From the NCBI GenBank assembly GCA_023374045.1, contig CM041776.1, positions 478,753,375 through 478,817,374 on the forward strand: a stretch of 64,000 nucleotides of DNA, in the 5' to 3' direction. Below, piece by piece: positions 13,907 to 25,797 of the stretch (positions within the stretch are counted from its first letter, which is position 1; each line of letters begins with the position of its first letter). The notes beneath the pieces are model-generated. The model saw only the letters and a list, made by a program, of their open reading frames with translations. It ran no database searches and had not been told where the DNA came from. Position numbers and translations under genes: made by a program. The stretch is from Limonium bicolor. Its lineage: Eukaryota; Streptophyta; Magnoliopsida; Caryophyllales; Plumbaginaceae.

Positions 13907-15694
13907 TATTTTTACCATATGATTATAACAATCAAATGTATATGTATATATACATATATATGCCTATATACCTATATGCATATATATGTGGTAGTAAATT
14001 ATAAATGAAGTAGTAAAGGTAAGGAAGCAAGAATAAGAGGTAATGAGAAAAGAAGGGTATAATAATCAAGTATGAATGTAAAGGAGTAGTAGGTATATAT
14101 TAGGAGTGTTAATGAAGGAATAAGTTGGATCAATAATAGACCATTGATCATACAACTTCATGTATGTATAGGAATCAAATAGTTGAGCTCCAAAGGAACC
14201 GGTAGTACGAATACGACGGTGAACGGTATGATTTCTTCATGCCCTGTATCCTAACTTGGTTACCCCGATTTGTGTGCTTATGTGATCACCAACAAGATAA
14301 ATGCATGAATCGGATTTATATTGCACATAATTGTGTTTGAACTATATTGTTCTTGTTTATTGCTCTTGAACATTTAGTTTGTATAATTCATGAAATGAAT
14401 GAATGGAAAAGAAGTGTATGTGTAAGTATGAGTATTTGTGTATTGTATGTATGTATGGAAGTAAGAATGGACTTCTACTAATTCCTAACAACCTAACTCC
14501 TAACATGAGTAATGAGTAAAATGGAATGAGTAGAAGCCCGATATAGTTTCGGCCACGCGTGAGGATAAGGAACCACAAGAGGTTGAACCGAATCCTGGCT
14601 ATAATCTTCTCCTTGGACCAATTCCCTTTGTATGGGTAGCATCCTGGATTAGTGGGCCACCCTAAAGCCCGGTGGTGGGATGTAGTAATCCCTGCCCGGA
14701 GGTCATACCGACTTAACTGGAAGTAAAGTATGTAAGGAGTAAGTATTGTATGTGTATCGGTCTTGACTATTGTAAGTCATTGACCGGAAGTAAAAGAGTA
14801 TTGAACACCCGACTAACCCGGGTGTGTAAAGAAGCTAACAACCTTCTGTGTGAATTGGAGAAGTGTATCTCCGTATTGCGTATTGAGTATGTAATGAGTA
14901 CGTATTGTGTATGTGTAATCTGGAGGATGGTAAGTAAGTATTGGATGACTCGTATGGTCTTCCAAGTATGTATTGTACTATGCGTATGTATGTATACCTT
15001 GTGTAGTATTGTAGTATCGTGAATGAAAGTATGTATGTATGTAAGTATGTATGTAAGTATGAATGCATGTATGTATTGCAAAATGAATTGCATGTATTCG
15101 ACCAAATGGTCGGCGTACCCTCGCTAGTACGCGGGGTATGCGGTTATCATATTCAGCGAAAGCTGACCCCCTCGGGGGAACATTTTTAGTGCGCAGGTAC
15201 CGAAGCGGACGTGGTCAAGGTGAGAGACCGGCGACTACACTTCGATAGGTAGAAGTGGAACGTAAAGGTGTACTAAATGGCACACCCTTGTACTTAGCAA
15301 GTATGTAGTTGTGAGGAATGGGTAGCGGTTAGACCTTTAAGGATATGTATGAATTTGGAAGAAGCATCGTGCTTGTATCGGGAACCTAGTAAACTCGGTA
15401 TGTGTAGTGTATTATCTTGTATTGAATTATGGAGTATAGTATTGGATGGAGTATTGTATCGAATGGAGTATTGTAGTACTCAGCAAGTAATGAGAGTATG
15501 TATTGTATTTGTGTAGTACTCGGATATTCCGGTCCATCAGACCGATGCTGTATGTAGTAGTAGCCTTGTTGGTCACGTGAGTGACTAACGGCAGTGTATC
15601 ACCCACCGTTAAGTATGTAAGTATCCGCTGCGTGAATCTGTATTGTATAAGGAGATTGGACGGTAATGACGGTATTAGCGGTTGGGGTGTTACA
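11564..15694 (+). repeat. 5' LTR of E2 (4.1 kb)
   Basis: Begins TGAAATACCCCG and ends GGGGTGTTACA. It contains CT-rich stretches (11985-12130), six palindromic repeat units (13479-13866), a 35-base A tract (13869-13903), a TATATA-rich palindromic stretch (13935-13990) that could hold the promoter, and a GTAT-rich tract (15028-15075). Its first ~150 bp match the E6 LTR and the 53709-53854 fragment closely. Confidence 0.93.
13479..13903 (+). repeat. Palindromic tandem array plus A tract in the E2 5' LTR
   Basis: There are six units of roughly 65-72 bp. Each has a CpG-rich self-complementary core (GACCGAACTTGC...GCAAGTTCGGTC) and a spacer that usually ends CTGGAATG. The array is followed at once by 35 A residues. 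ORFs translated through it are artefacts of the repeat. The other LTR of E2 has only five units and 21 A. Confidence 0.9.
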
Positions 15695-15699
15695 AAAAG

Positions 15700-15727
15700 T
15701 GGTATCAGAGCGAAGTATCGCTCTGAT
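15700..15727 (+). other. E2 primer binding site in a hairpin
   Basis: TGGTATCAGAGC at 15700-15711 matches the 3' end of initiator tRNA-Met. The arms ATCAGAGCG (15704-15712) and CGCTCTGAT (15719-15727) form a perfect 9 bp stem with loop AAGTAT. Confidence 0.87.
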
Positions 15728-18700
15728 GACTGGAAATACCGAGTCTAGGAATACCGAGTTAGGAATTAGAAGCTTAGGGCTAAGGGCTGAGTGTTAGCAT
15801 CAGAGATATGCTAGTTAGGAACTCCCGGTGAGTACCGGATACCTACAACACCAGTCCCGCCCACCGCAATCCCCATTGTATAACTTGTGAAAGGACGCCA
15901 GAGAGAAGAAAAGCTTTCTCATACTCGGGGAAAACCCGATCTGGCAGTTGTGAGGTCATCACACAGTAAACAAGAACTGACATGTAGTAGATTCCAAGAA
16001 CTGGGAGTCCCGGAGATGGATCCCGGCTGAACCACAACACCCGCACTTAATAGCGGTAGGATGAGCACTCCAACCACGAGGAGGCAGCAGCTTACAACAG
16101 CATGGGGCGACGTGCTTAGCAGTCGCGAAACCTAGCTAGTCAACCAACAACAGGAAAGAAGCACTAACCGTGCAACGAAATGGAAACGGGAGCAGTAATG
16201 AAACCCGAGACACAAGTCTGCGGGACAACAGCAATAGCCAAGCAACACCACCAACGGTGAGCTAGCTGGCTAAGGACATAGTCGGGAGTGACTGACTCCA
16301 AAACCACGACGCCATTAAGGTTGCAATACCTGGCCAATATAGCTCAGACAAATGCAAGAACAACCATGAGATACAATCTAATAGGACTACAAGCGTAGTA
16401 CCTAAACAAGGAAGGCTCAGTAACCACCCCAAGGGTGTGGGAGCGAGCCAAGGAACGACACTAGACCAAATAGAACGGGAACCTCCAAGGAGTGGAGAAG
16501 TACCGAGATCTACGACAGCCATGTCTAGACCACCGAGAAGCTACCTAAAGGATCGAGTATACCAATTGTAGATCAATAAGATCAAGGGAAGAGTCAACAA
16601 GACTACCAAATGCGAGTGGAAACCATACCGTGATCGGTGTAGGATTACTCAAAAACCACCAGTACCACGCACTTGCCACGGCAAGTGCAGTAAGGACAGA
16701 GACATGTAGAGGAACCCTAACACACCACAAGTACATAGTAATGTACTGTGGCCGTAACAGAACAACTACAGGATCACACATCCAAACGACTAGGAGTATG
16801 GAACCTTGGAAAGGCCTAACGGCCCGACCACCGTATCTAGAATATACCGGTCAGCGAGAAGCTAGACTTGGTCAAGACCTCAAACATGGCTATGCCATGA
16901 GAGACTTCTTTAACACCGAACCATATTTTAAAACCCAAAAATTTTCCTTTCAAACCACAACCTTTCTTTAAACCTTGGATTTTAAAACCAAACCAACAGA
17001 ATTACGGTGAGTATCATAGAATGATACAAGAGGAGTTGGCAACAGAATACTTCACCTAGGCGTGTGACGAACACTACGAGTGTACCCATTACGGGATGTG
17101 GGACAACCGCACTCCGAAGGAGCTTGCGGGCCTGACATATAGTTGGGTAAGTGGTAACGTATCAACATGGTACCCCACGTATGTATACATGTAGTGTACG
17201 ACACACGGGAAGTAGTCAACTCCGTTCTACGGACCATCAGGAAGTTCAGATCAGAACAGCTGGACACCTCAGACAATCAAGTATAAAGGAATTCAGAGAA
17301 CTCATCTGAAAGTAAGAATAAGAATTAGAAAGTGCAAGAGCACAGACTAGTAGGTACAGACATTGGATATGTCCGAAGGACACCAAAGAAATACATGATA
17401 GCTGGAAAGTATACCCAGCCCACACATAAGCCAATCGCCTAACGTGAACACCACAATGCTCAACAAACGGGACAGAACTCCCAATAGCAACCCCAAGACT
17501 ACCGCAAGGTATAATCCACCCTCAAAGAGAATATTAAACCTAGTCTTAAGCACTAGGAGCAAGTATAAACAACCTACCAAAGAACGGGAGACGCTATAAC
17601 CCTAAAGGGAATAGCTCAAACACAATACCACAAGGCGGTATAGTAGACACAACATATCATAAACATCAGCCGGATGTAACGGCGTGATCTAACGGCACCC
17701 AGGAGCAATCCTTGAAGGGTGTCTGAGATAACAACAGCTGAACAAGTGTCGTGATAAGAGCACGGAAGCTAGAACAAACATCCGGGTAAGGCACCGAAGG
17801 GATTTCGCATGGCGGAAAATACCCTGAAATACACAAAGGCACTGATTAGTACCAGATTGCTAAAAGGGTCTCCTATGAACGGAAGTGTGATGTCACGACT
17901 TGCCATGGAGCCCAGTAATACCTCCAACCCTACGATGGTATACTAAGAGTGGGAACGTGTATAAGCAGCTTGCAAAGGGCATAGCTTGCAGCAATAAGGC
18001 TTAATGGCCACAAACCAAATACGTTGTGTAAACTAAAATGGTTGCAAAACCACACCATTTGATAATAGGAATTGTAAGAGATATGTCTTATATGACAAGA
18101 AATCAACAACTGGACCATCAATTCAAACCCAACACCCTGAGTGTCTTGGAGTAATGGTCAACTCAGGGTCACTGTCGCTAGAACATCAGTCTAGTATACA
18201 ATTGACGAGCTCTTAATTACCCTTCATGCCTTCTATAAGCACAGAGGCATAGGAATCGTATTAGTGCCAACATTGCTCTAGTCCACACATAGACACTATG
18301 AGAACTCGAGGAGGTATCTCTCGTTAACCAAAGACCACCAATGCGGTGATGATGTGAACCCTTAGAAAGAGGCTTCCGTCTACCATAACAACAAAACTTG
18401 TGCATACAGATATTGCCAAGAGAGACAACGAATAAGGAAATGAGATTTCCAAACCACTACGCCTACAAGAGGCTGTGAACTGTAGAAGCACATCGCTTAA
18501 GAGAATCGAAACTCGAAGGAGTAAGTATACTCCTTATGCACCCAATCATGTGGTGAACCATGGTATAAATACTTACATGATAAACCTTATCATGAGACCT
18601 ATGAGTGGAAACACACCCCTCAACAAGAACCTTCACTTGTTAGTGATAGAATGCCCTCCAATTGGAGAACGGGACCAGAAAACCCTTGAAGTTTTGGGGA

Positions 18701-20149
18701 TGTCCCGGTAATGTACATGCAAAGGTAAAACCGCATAGCTAGAGCCTATGATCAATACTCAGCACAATGAGACAGTAATTGTCAAAACAATCGATGAGTG
18801 TGCACATTACACACCATGAATGACCAACGCTCAAGAGAGCTTGCAACACGATAAACCACTTCATCCTTGGTCAACTAGGATATTTGACAAACTATATCAT
18901 GAATGAGGAAGTAATGTGAGGTAAGCTAACCTACACATGAAACCTAAATTGAAATAAAACATCCCCACAATGGGAAGATAATAGTATTGCGGTATGCTAC
19001 GACAACCGTCATACATATGACTAGGAACCTCCTAGTGTTTGTACACCATAAGGAAATGGTGCCAACGATAATGGCAAGGAATAAAGGTAAGCTACCACAG
19101 TAACGGAGACCGTAAAAACGATGTTGTATAGTGAGTAAGAATACAGTGCGCAACAAGCGACCGGAATGAGGAAGTAGTTGGACAATGACACGAAGTATAA
19201 GTATGAGATAACAAGCAGAAATATTCATCCCTATCACATAAGTGATTTACTGCCAAGCGTTTACGCCTCTGCACTCTGTATGACTGAGTGTTTTGGTATT
19301 GCACTCGCGCAGTAATGATCTAATGCGATAGCTAGGAATATGGGAAATGTAAACCGCAGTAAACCCTTCTTTCACCAACAACATGGCATAGGCCAGTCAA
19401 GCAAGCTTAGCAACAAACCGTGCGGCCTAAGGCCAAAGAAGCACGGAGAGTGTAAGCACACTAACAATCACAAGATGTGAATTCCATTGGAATAAAAGGT
19501 GAAAGATGACCGAAGAAAGTCACTTGGACCGACGCGTTGAGAATGCAAGGTCATACAAGCAAAGAACACTTGTACTGAACCAGAAGAACTGGTATTATTC
19601 AGAAGCTAGTGACAACAGAGGAAGCACTGCAACTAGGTAGTGACTTAACCTCGCCCGACAACAAGTCGGAGGAACGTAGGGAATAATCGTGGGAGTACGA
19701 ATAGTACGTGTAATAGATTACCAGAGAGCTGGTTACAATCTAAAAACTCATTGAGTTCAAACAGCGGTAAAAGAATACCACACTGTTGGTAAACCTTATT
19801 TCCACAATAGAGGGATAAAAAGGTGATGTATAGCACATTAAGGATAACATGAAGGGTGAGTAACCCAAGTTATCGGGGTCGCACAGCAGAAGCTAGTGGG
19901 CCCTAGCTAGACACCTAGTAAGTATGAAAGAATGGCTATTAATGCCTTGAAGCCTAATAGGCTAGAACTGAATTAATTATGAGTTAAATAAACTCATATA
20001 GGAATCCTCGGTGCAAAGACTAAACCATTGGTATGGTTAAGACCCTTTGACCAGAGCATATTGTATAGTATATGTAGTGAAGCTAAACGCTTCAGATTGC
20101 CCCATCGAGTAACCAATGTTTAATAGTAACATATGGTAGATTACGTGGG
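15728..20149 (+). other. E2 non-coding internal region
   Basis: About 4.4 kb with stops in all frames and no gag, protease, AlkB, RT or integrase motif. The first ~110 bases resemble the E6 leader in order (CCGAGTTAGGA, then a TAGGAACT...GGATACC block). The stretch about 19255-19320 is similar to E1 (reverse complement of about 6478-6560), with weaker similarity elsewhere in the same order. Function unknown; packaging or RNA structure are possibilities. Confidence 0.65.
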
Positions 20150-20175
20150 CGTAATCCCTTTTAAGGGGGGGTAGA
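20150..20175 (+). other. E2 upstream polypurine tract
   Basis: CCCTTTTAAGGGGGGG followed by TAGAGC, about 1.57 kb before the 3' LTR. It matches the motif that follows the pol stop codon in E5 and E6. Confidence 0.6.
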
Positions 20176-21728
20176 GCGAAAACCGCACCGCTTAACGAAA
20201 GTTTCATGAATAAAACACAGAAACTATAATGTGCATAGCACAAATGAGAATCGAGTTGATGATTAGTACTTATGTCAGATAAACATAAGTATTCATTCAT
20301 ATTGTAATTGCGGTAATTAGGCACAAGAGGTGCGAATACCATTGGATGAATATAACCATCTTGTAACCCTAGTGTAAAAGTATTAGTAAAGAGGAGTATA
20401 CTAACTCTTGGGGGAAACGATAATCCCGGTAGTGTGTGCCTATCTGAAGTTAGACATGGCATTACGATGCTTGAGTCGGTATAAAACCAATGTATAACCT
20501 AGAGGAAATCGAGTTCCCTAGGTGATTGTCTTGAGACAATTGAGAATGAGTAGTGGACGGAGCTCCACAAGTATTGTATTCTTAAAGAAGTAGTACGGGT
20601 TAACTATGAGTAGTAGAGGAATGTAACCCACGAGTGGTGTATTCGTAAGTATGTTATTGGAAGTAAATTGAGGACAGCGGAATTTCATAAGTAATGTATT
20701 CCCTAGTCAGAATAGTAGAGATAATAGAGGTAATGGAAGGAAGTAGAGAAGATTGATGAAATGAGCATTTAGGCATCGAATTCTGAGGAAAGTATTTGGG
20801 AAGTAGATTGAGAATGATTGATGGACTGAATTCCATCCTTTGGAGTTGTGTGAAATTGTAATTATGACCAGGAAGAGTAAAAAGATAGAAAATGAAAATG
20901 ATTGAATTATCTGTTGTTTGAAACGGATGTGGGAAGTCGAACTTGATCCTGATCAGATCAAGGGAAGCCGAACACAAAATGGGGTGGAAAGATAGTTCAC
21001 ACTGGTGCTGATCACATCAGGGTCGGACGATTCTTGAAGCTCCCCTCAAGTGGTCACAAGAATCACGCATATGGTAGAAGCAATAAACACAAACTGGAAT
21101 TGGGAGTTGTATGCTTTGGAGAATTTCTAAGTAGTAGTTGGGAAAGAATTTTTCTTAGCCGAAGATAAAGGATTTGCTAGAAGCGTATGCCTGAGAAGGT
21201 AGTAGAGTATCGTATGGTATTATTCCAAGGGCAGCGGGACAGAGAAGAGTCCTGTGTCTAGATGACCTGAGTGCCTGCGGGATTGTAATGTGTACTGCAT
21301 TGCTTCGGGTTAGCATTGCGTAGTATGTATGTATTGTAATTACATTTTGGTTGGCACAAGTAGTGCTAATTGTATTTATTGGCACAATGTAGTGCTTGTA
21401 GTATTCAGTATGTAGCACAACGAGTACAGTATGTATGTGTGTAATGAGTAATGCATTGTGTTGTATGGTATATGACACAAATGACATTATGAAGTGTATT
21501 GTGAATGTATTGTGGAATGTACGAACTGAATGAAGTATTATGTATGGATTGAGTATTGCGTATAGTATTTGAATTAAGTATGGTGCATAGTATCTGGATT
21601 GTGTATGCTGGTAGTGTAAGAATTGTGAACACCTTGTAAGGTGATAGTAGTATGTATGGTGGCAATCGATTGCCAAGTGAGTAGAGAGTAAACCGTAACC
21701 TTGAGCAACTTTGAGGACAAAGTTTCTT
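20176..21728 (+). other. E2 3' untranslated region
   Basis: Non-coding. It contains the stretch TTGCTTCGGGTTAGCATTGCGTAGT near 21300 that also follows pol in E6 at the window end, plus several GTAT/TGTA-rich tracts. No gene seen. Confidence 0.6.
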
Positions 21729-21741
21729 AAGGGGGGTAGAT
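21729..21741 (+). other. E2 polypurine tract
   Basis: AAGGGGGGTAGAT immediately before the 3' LTR start at 21742. Confidence 0.85.
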
Positions 21742-24700
21742 TGAAATACCCCGTAATTAAAAACAGTGATTAATTAGGCTATTATATTTTTAAAGGCTTA
21801 ATTACACTTAAATAAATACGAGGGAACAAATCCCGAAGAAAACGGACCTTTAAAATGGGTTAAAAGCATAAACGAACTTAAAGCGCGTTTTTCGGGAAAC
21901 CGGGAAAACGTGACTTTAAGCGGGTCAAATAGACTCGTAGTAATTTTGGCCAACTAAATAATCACTAATACATATTAGTGAAGCTTTAGAACCAATAAAA
22001 TTCATTAAACGAGGAAATTCCGGAAAACGGGTACCGGTTAGTGAAAACTGTAACAACCGGTAGTTGTGGGGTGAGAACGCAAATAAAGAAACTTAGTGTG
22101 TCCACTTTTGTAAATAAAAGTTAAAAATCTGTAGGATGGGTTGTGTGGGGCGATTTTATTAGCCTCTCTCCCTCTCTTTATTGTTCCTATTTCACTAGAG
22201 GACAAAAGAAACAAACAAAAAGCAAATAAAACTCTCTCTCTCCTCACTTCCCTCACCCTCACTCACGATTCCTTTCCCCCTCCTTCTCTATTTTCTCCTC
22301 TTCTTCTTCCTTGGACGTTGGCAATGGCGATTTGGACAACCCAAACCAGCCCTCCTTCTCTCTCATTTTGAAGGCTCAAACCTTGTCCAAAATCATAAAA
22401 ACCATACCACTAGAATCCCCTTGTAAAGGAGAACATCTTCATCCTTTCAAAAAGCGAAAACGACCATTTTCATTTCGGTGGGTATTCTCCATTTGAAGAT
22501 TCAAGTCCACCATTAGAAGCACCTTCACCTCCCTGTCACTTTGAGGTAAAAACATTTCTGAAAACCCATCTTTTTAGCCCTCATTTGCAAAACGAAAATT
22601 CAAAGTAAGCCTTGCTTTGCTCTTTGGATTCCAGCCGATTTTGGCTTCTCTTAAGGGCTAGGAATCTTGCTCTCTTGCTGGACAAGAACTCCATTCATCC
22701 ATTGGAAGGTAATACTCTTTCCTAAACCCTAAAACATTAAATTCTAGGGTTAGTACGAAATGTATACTAAGTAGTTGTGTGTATTGGCATGAGGTGCTGT
22801 AGCATTGCCCATCCTTGAGATAAAACCGAGAAAGAACAAAGGAGAAAGAAGGAAAGAAAAGAAGAAAGAAAACTAGAAAGAACAAGGTAAAGTTTCTCAC
22901 CTTGAGCTAGTTTGTATTGTGTATTGTAACAGTTTTTAAGTAAGAAAAATGGTTAATGAATTGAGTAACGAGTAGTAGTAATGTAGTAGAGTATTAGAGA
23001 AAAGAATGTAACAGTTTTTGAAGTTTTAAATGATGTTTAAAACTTGGGAAAACATTGGGTATTGATGGAGTATGTGCAGGAATTTTATGTTGTTGAAGTA
23101 GTGTGAATTGTGTGTATGGTGTATTGAATAAACAGGTTGTGAATGAGAAATTTGGGAACTGAAATAGTGTGTGAGCAAAGTAAGAAATATAGGGGAGACT
23201 ATGTCAAATTTTGTGTAGAAATGAGAGGACTTAAGTTGTTTAAGAAGAGGAAGTATTTGGAGAAGTTTAAAAGGGATGTCATTAGCTTGTAACAGAATTG
23301 GAGAATGAATATGTTAAGGGGATGTAACTAGAAGTGGACTAGTGTATTTAAGATGCCAAGAGTGACATTAGTTGAGGAAGTAATGGAGGATAGAAGTTTG
23401 AGTAAAAATCTGTAGCATTTGAGGAAAGAGCAAAATCTGTAGCATTAGTGAAATACAACTAGTATAAGTGTTGGATTGAAATGAGGAAGAAGGTGTAAGT
23501 GAATGTAGGGATTGAGTAGTAAGTTTGGAGGATGAACCAAGGTGATTTAGAGGGCTTAATTAGTGCCAAATCATGTGGGAGAGTATTGGTAAAGATTGGG
23601 GAAACAATGGGTAAAGAAACACCCAAAACAGATTTTAAAAACTGAAGTACTGGCCGGACCGGACTTGCGACCGGACTTGCAAGTTCGGTCGAGCCCAGAT
23701 TTACAAAGACGGGAAAGCTTCTGGAATCGACCGGACTTGCGACCGGCTTGCAAGTTCGGTCGGACCAGAAAATTCTCCCGTCAGAAACCTTCTGGAATGG
23801 ACCGAACTTGCGACCGGACTTGCAAGTTCGGTCGGCCAGAAAAATTTCCGTAATGCGAGCTACTGGAACGGACCGAACTTGCGACCGGACTTGCAAGTTC
23901 GGTCGGGACAGAATTTTCCCGTACTGATAGCTACTGGAATGGACCGGACTTGCAAGGTCGGTCGCAAGTCCGGTCGGGCCTAAAAAAAAAAAAAAAAAAA
24001 AAGAGTATTTTTACCATATGATTATAACATCAATGTATATGTATATATACATATATTGCCTATATACCTATATGCATATATATGTGGTAGTAAATTATAA
24101 ATGAAGTAGTAAAGGTAAGGAAGCAAGAATAAGAGGTAATGAGAAAAGAAGGGTATAATAATCAAGTATGAATGTAAAGGAGTAGTAGGTATATATTAGG
24201 AGTGTTAATGAAGGAATAAGTTGGATCAATAATAGACCATTGATCATACAACTTCATGTATGTATAGGAATCAAATAGTTGAGCTCCAAAGGAACCGGTA
24301 GTACGAATACGACGGTGAACGGTATGATTTCTTCATGCCCTGTATCCTAACTTGGTTACCCCGATTTGTGTGCTTATGTGATCACCAACAAGATAAATGC
24401 ATGAATCGGATTTATATTGCACATAATTGTGTTTGAACTATATTGTTCTTGTTTATTGCTCTTGAACATTTAGTTTGTATAATTCATGAAATGAATGAAT
24501 GGAAAAGAAGTGTATGTGTAAGTATGAGTATTTGTGTATTGTATGTATGTATGGAAGTAAGAATGGACTTCTACTAATTCCTAACAACCTAACTCCTAAC
24601 ATGAGTAATGAGTAAAATGGAATGAGTAGAAGCCCGATATAGTTTCGGCCACGCGTGAGGATAAGGAACCACAAGAGGTTGGAACCGAATCCTGGCTATA

Positions 24701-25792
24701 ATCTTCTCCTTGGACCAATTCCCTTTGTATGGGTAGCATCCTGGATTAGTGGGCCACCCTAAAGCCCGGTGGTGGGATGTAGTAATCCCTGCCCGGAGGT
24801 CATACCGACTTAACTGGAAGTAAAGTATGTAAGGAGTAAGTATTGTATGTGTATCGGTCTTGACTATTGTAAGTCATTGACCGGAAGTAAAAGAGTATTG
24901 AACACCCGACTAACCCGGGTGTGTAAAGAAGCTAACAACCTTCTGTGTGAATTGGAGAAGTGTATCTCCGTATTGCGTATTGAGTATGTAATGAGTACGT
25001 ATTGTGTATGTGTAATCTGGAGGATGGTAAGTAAGTATTGGATGACTCGTATGGTCTTCCAAGTATGTATTGTACTATGCGTATGTATGTATACCTTGTG
25101 TAGTATTGTAGTATCGTGAATGAAAGTATGTATGTATGTAAGTATGTATGTAAGTATGAATGCATGTATGTATTGCAAAATGAATTGCATGTATTCGACC
25201 AAATGGTCGGCGTACCCTCGCTAGTACGCGGGGTATGCGGTTATCATATTCAGCGAAAGCTGACCCCCTCGGGGGAACATTTTTAGTGCGCAGGTACCGA
25301 AGCGGACGTGGTCAAGGTGAGAGACCGGCGACTACACTTCGATAGGTAGAAGTGGAATGTAAAGGTGTACTAAATGGCACACCCTTGTACTTAGCAAGTA
25401 TGTAGTTGTGAGGAATGGGTAGCGGTTAGACCTTTAAGGATATGTATGAATTTGGAAGAAGCATCGTGCTTGTATCGGGAACTTAGTAAACTCGGTATGT
25501 GTAGTGTATTATCTTGTATTGAATTATGGAGTATAGTATTGGATGGAGTATTGTATCGAATGGAGTATTGTAGTACTCAGCAAGTAATGAGAGTATGTAT
25601 TGTATTTGTGTAGTACTCGGATATTCCGGTCCATCAGACCGATGCTGTATGTAGTAGTAGCCTTGTTGGTCACGGTGAGTGACTAACGGCAGTGTATCAC
25701 CCACCGTTAAGTATGTAAGTATCCGCTGCGTGAATCTGTATTGTATAAGGAGATTGGACGGTAATGACGGTATTAGCGGTTGGGGTGTTACA
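21742..25792 (+). repeat. 3' LTR of E2
   Basis: Near-identical to 11564-15694 but about 80 bp shorter, mainly because one palindromic unit and 14 A residues are missing. Other differences are mostly one-base indels, often in homopolymers. Ends GGGGTGTTACA, followed by CTCCA. Confidence 0.93.
23653..24002 (+). repeat. Palindromic tandem array plus A tract in the E2 3' LTR
   Basis: Five units of the same design as 13479-13866, then 21 A residues (23982-24002). Confidence 0.9.
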
Positions 25793-25797
25793 CTCCA

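Larger units (their letters stand above)
11564..25792 (+). mobile_element. E2: LARD-like non-autonomous element nested in the E1 LTR
   Basis: A complete 14,229 bp element: LTR 11564-15694, PBS 15700, internal 15695-21741, polypurine tract 21729-21741, LTR 21742-25792. It is flanked by CTCCA on both sides (11559-11563, 25793-25797), and removing it restores the uninterrupted sequence seen at 1565-1590 in the other E1 LTR. The internal 6 kb encodes nothing recognisable. Its LTR ends, post-PBS leader and 3' region are related to E6. For example, 21294-21336 matches 63953-64000, so E6-like elements probably supply its proteins. Confidence 0.93.

Noticed and set aside
13353..14004. ORFs of 82-134 codons on both strands through the palindromic arrays, with repeating peptides
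   Set aside because: The peptide repeats come from the DNA repeat and its self-complementarity in all frames; no start context or family.
14750..15105. Tyr/His/Thr-rich ORFs at 14750-15105 and 24847-25202
   Set aside because: They come from GTAT/TACA low-complexity sequence in the LTR and occur in opposite overlapping frames.
21155..21676. 173-codon minus-strand ORF in the E2 3' region
   Set aside because: Composition follows a TACA/ATAC-rich tract; no motif, and it overlaps sequence that is untranslated in E6.
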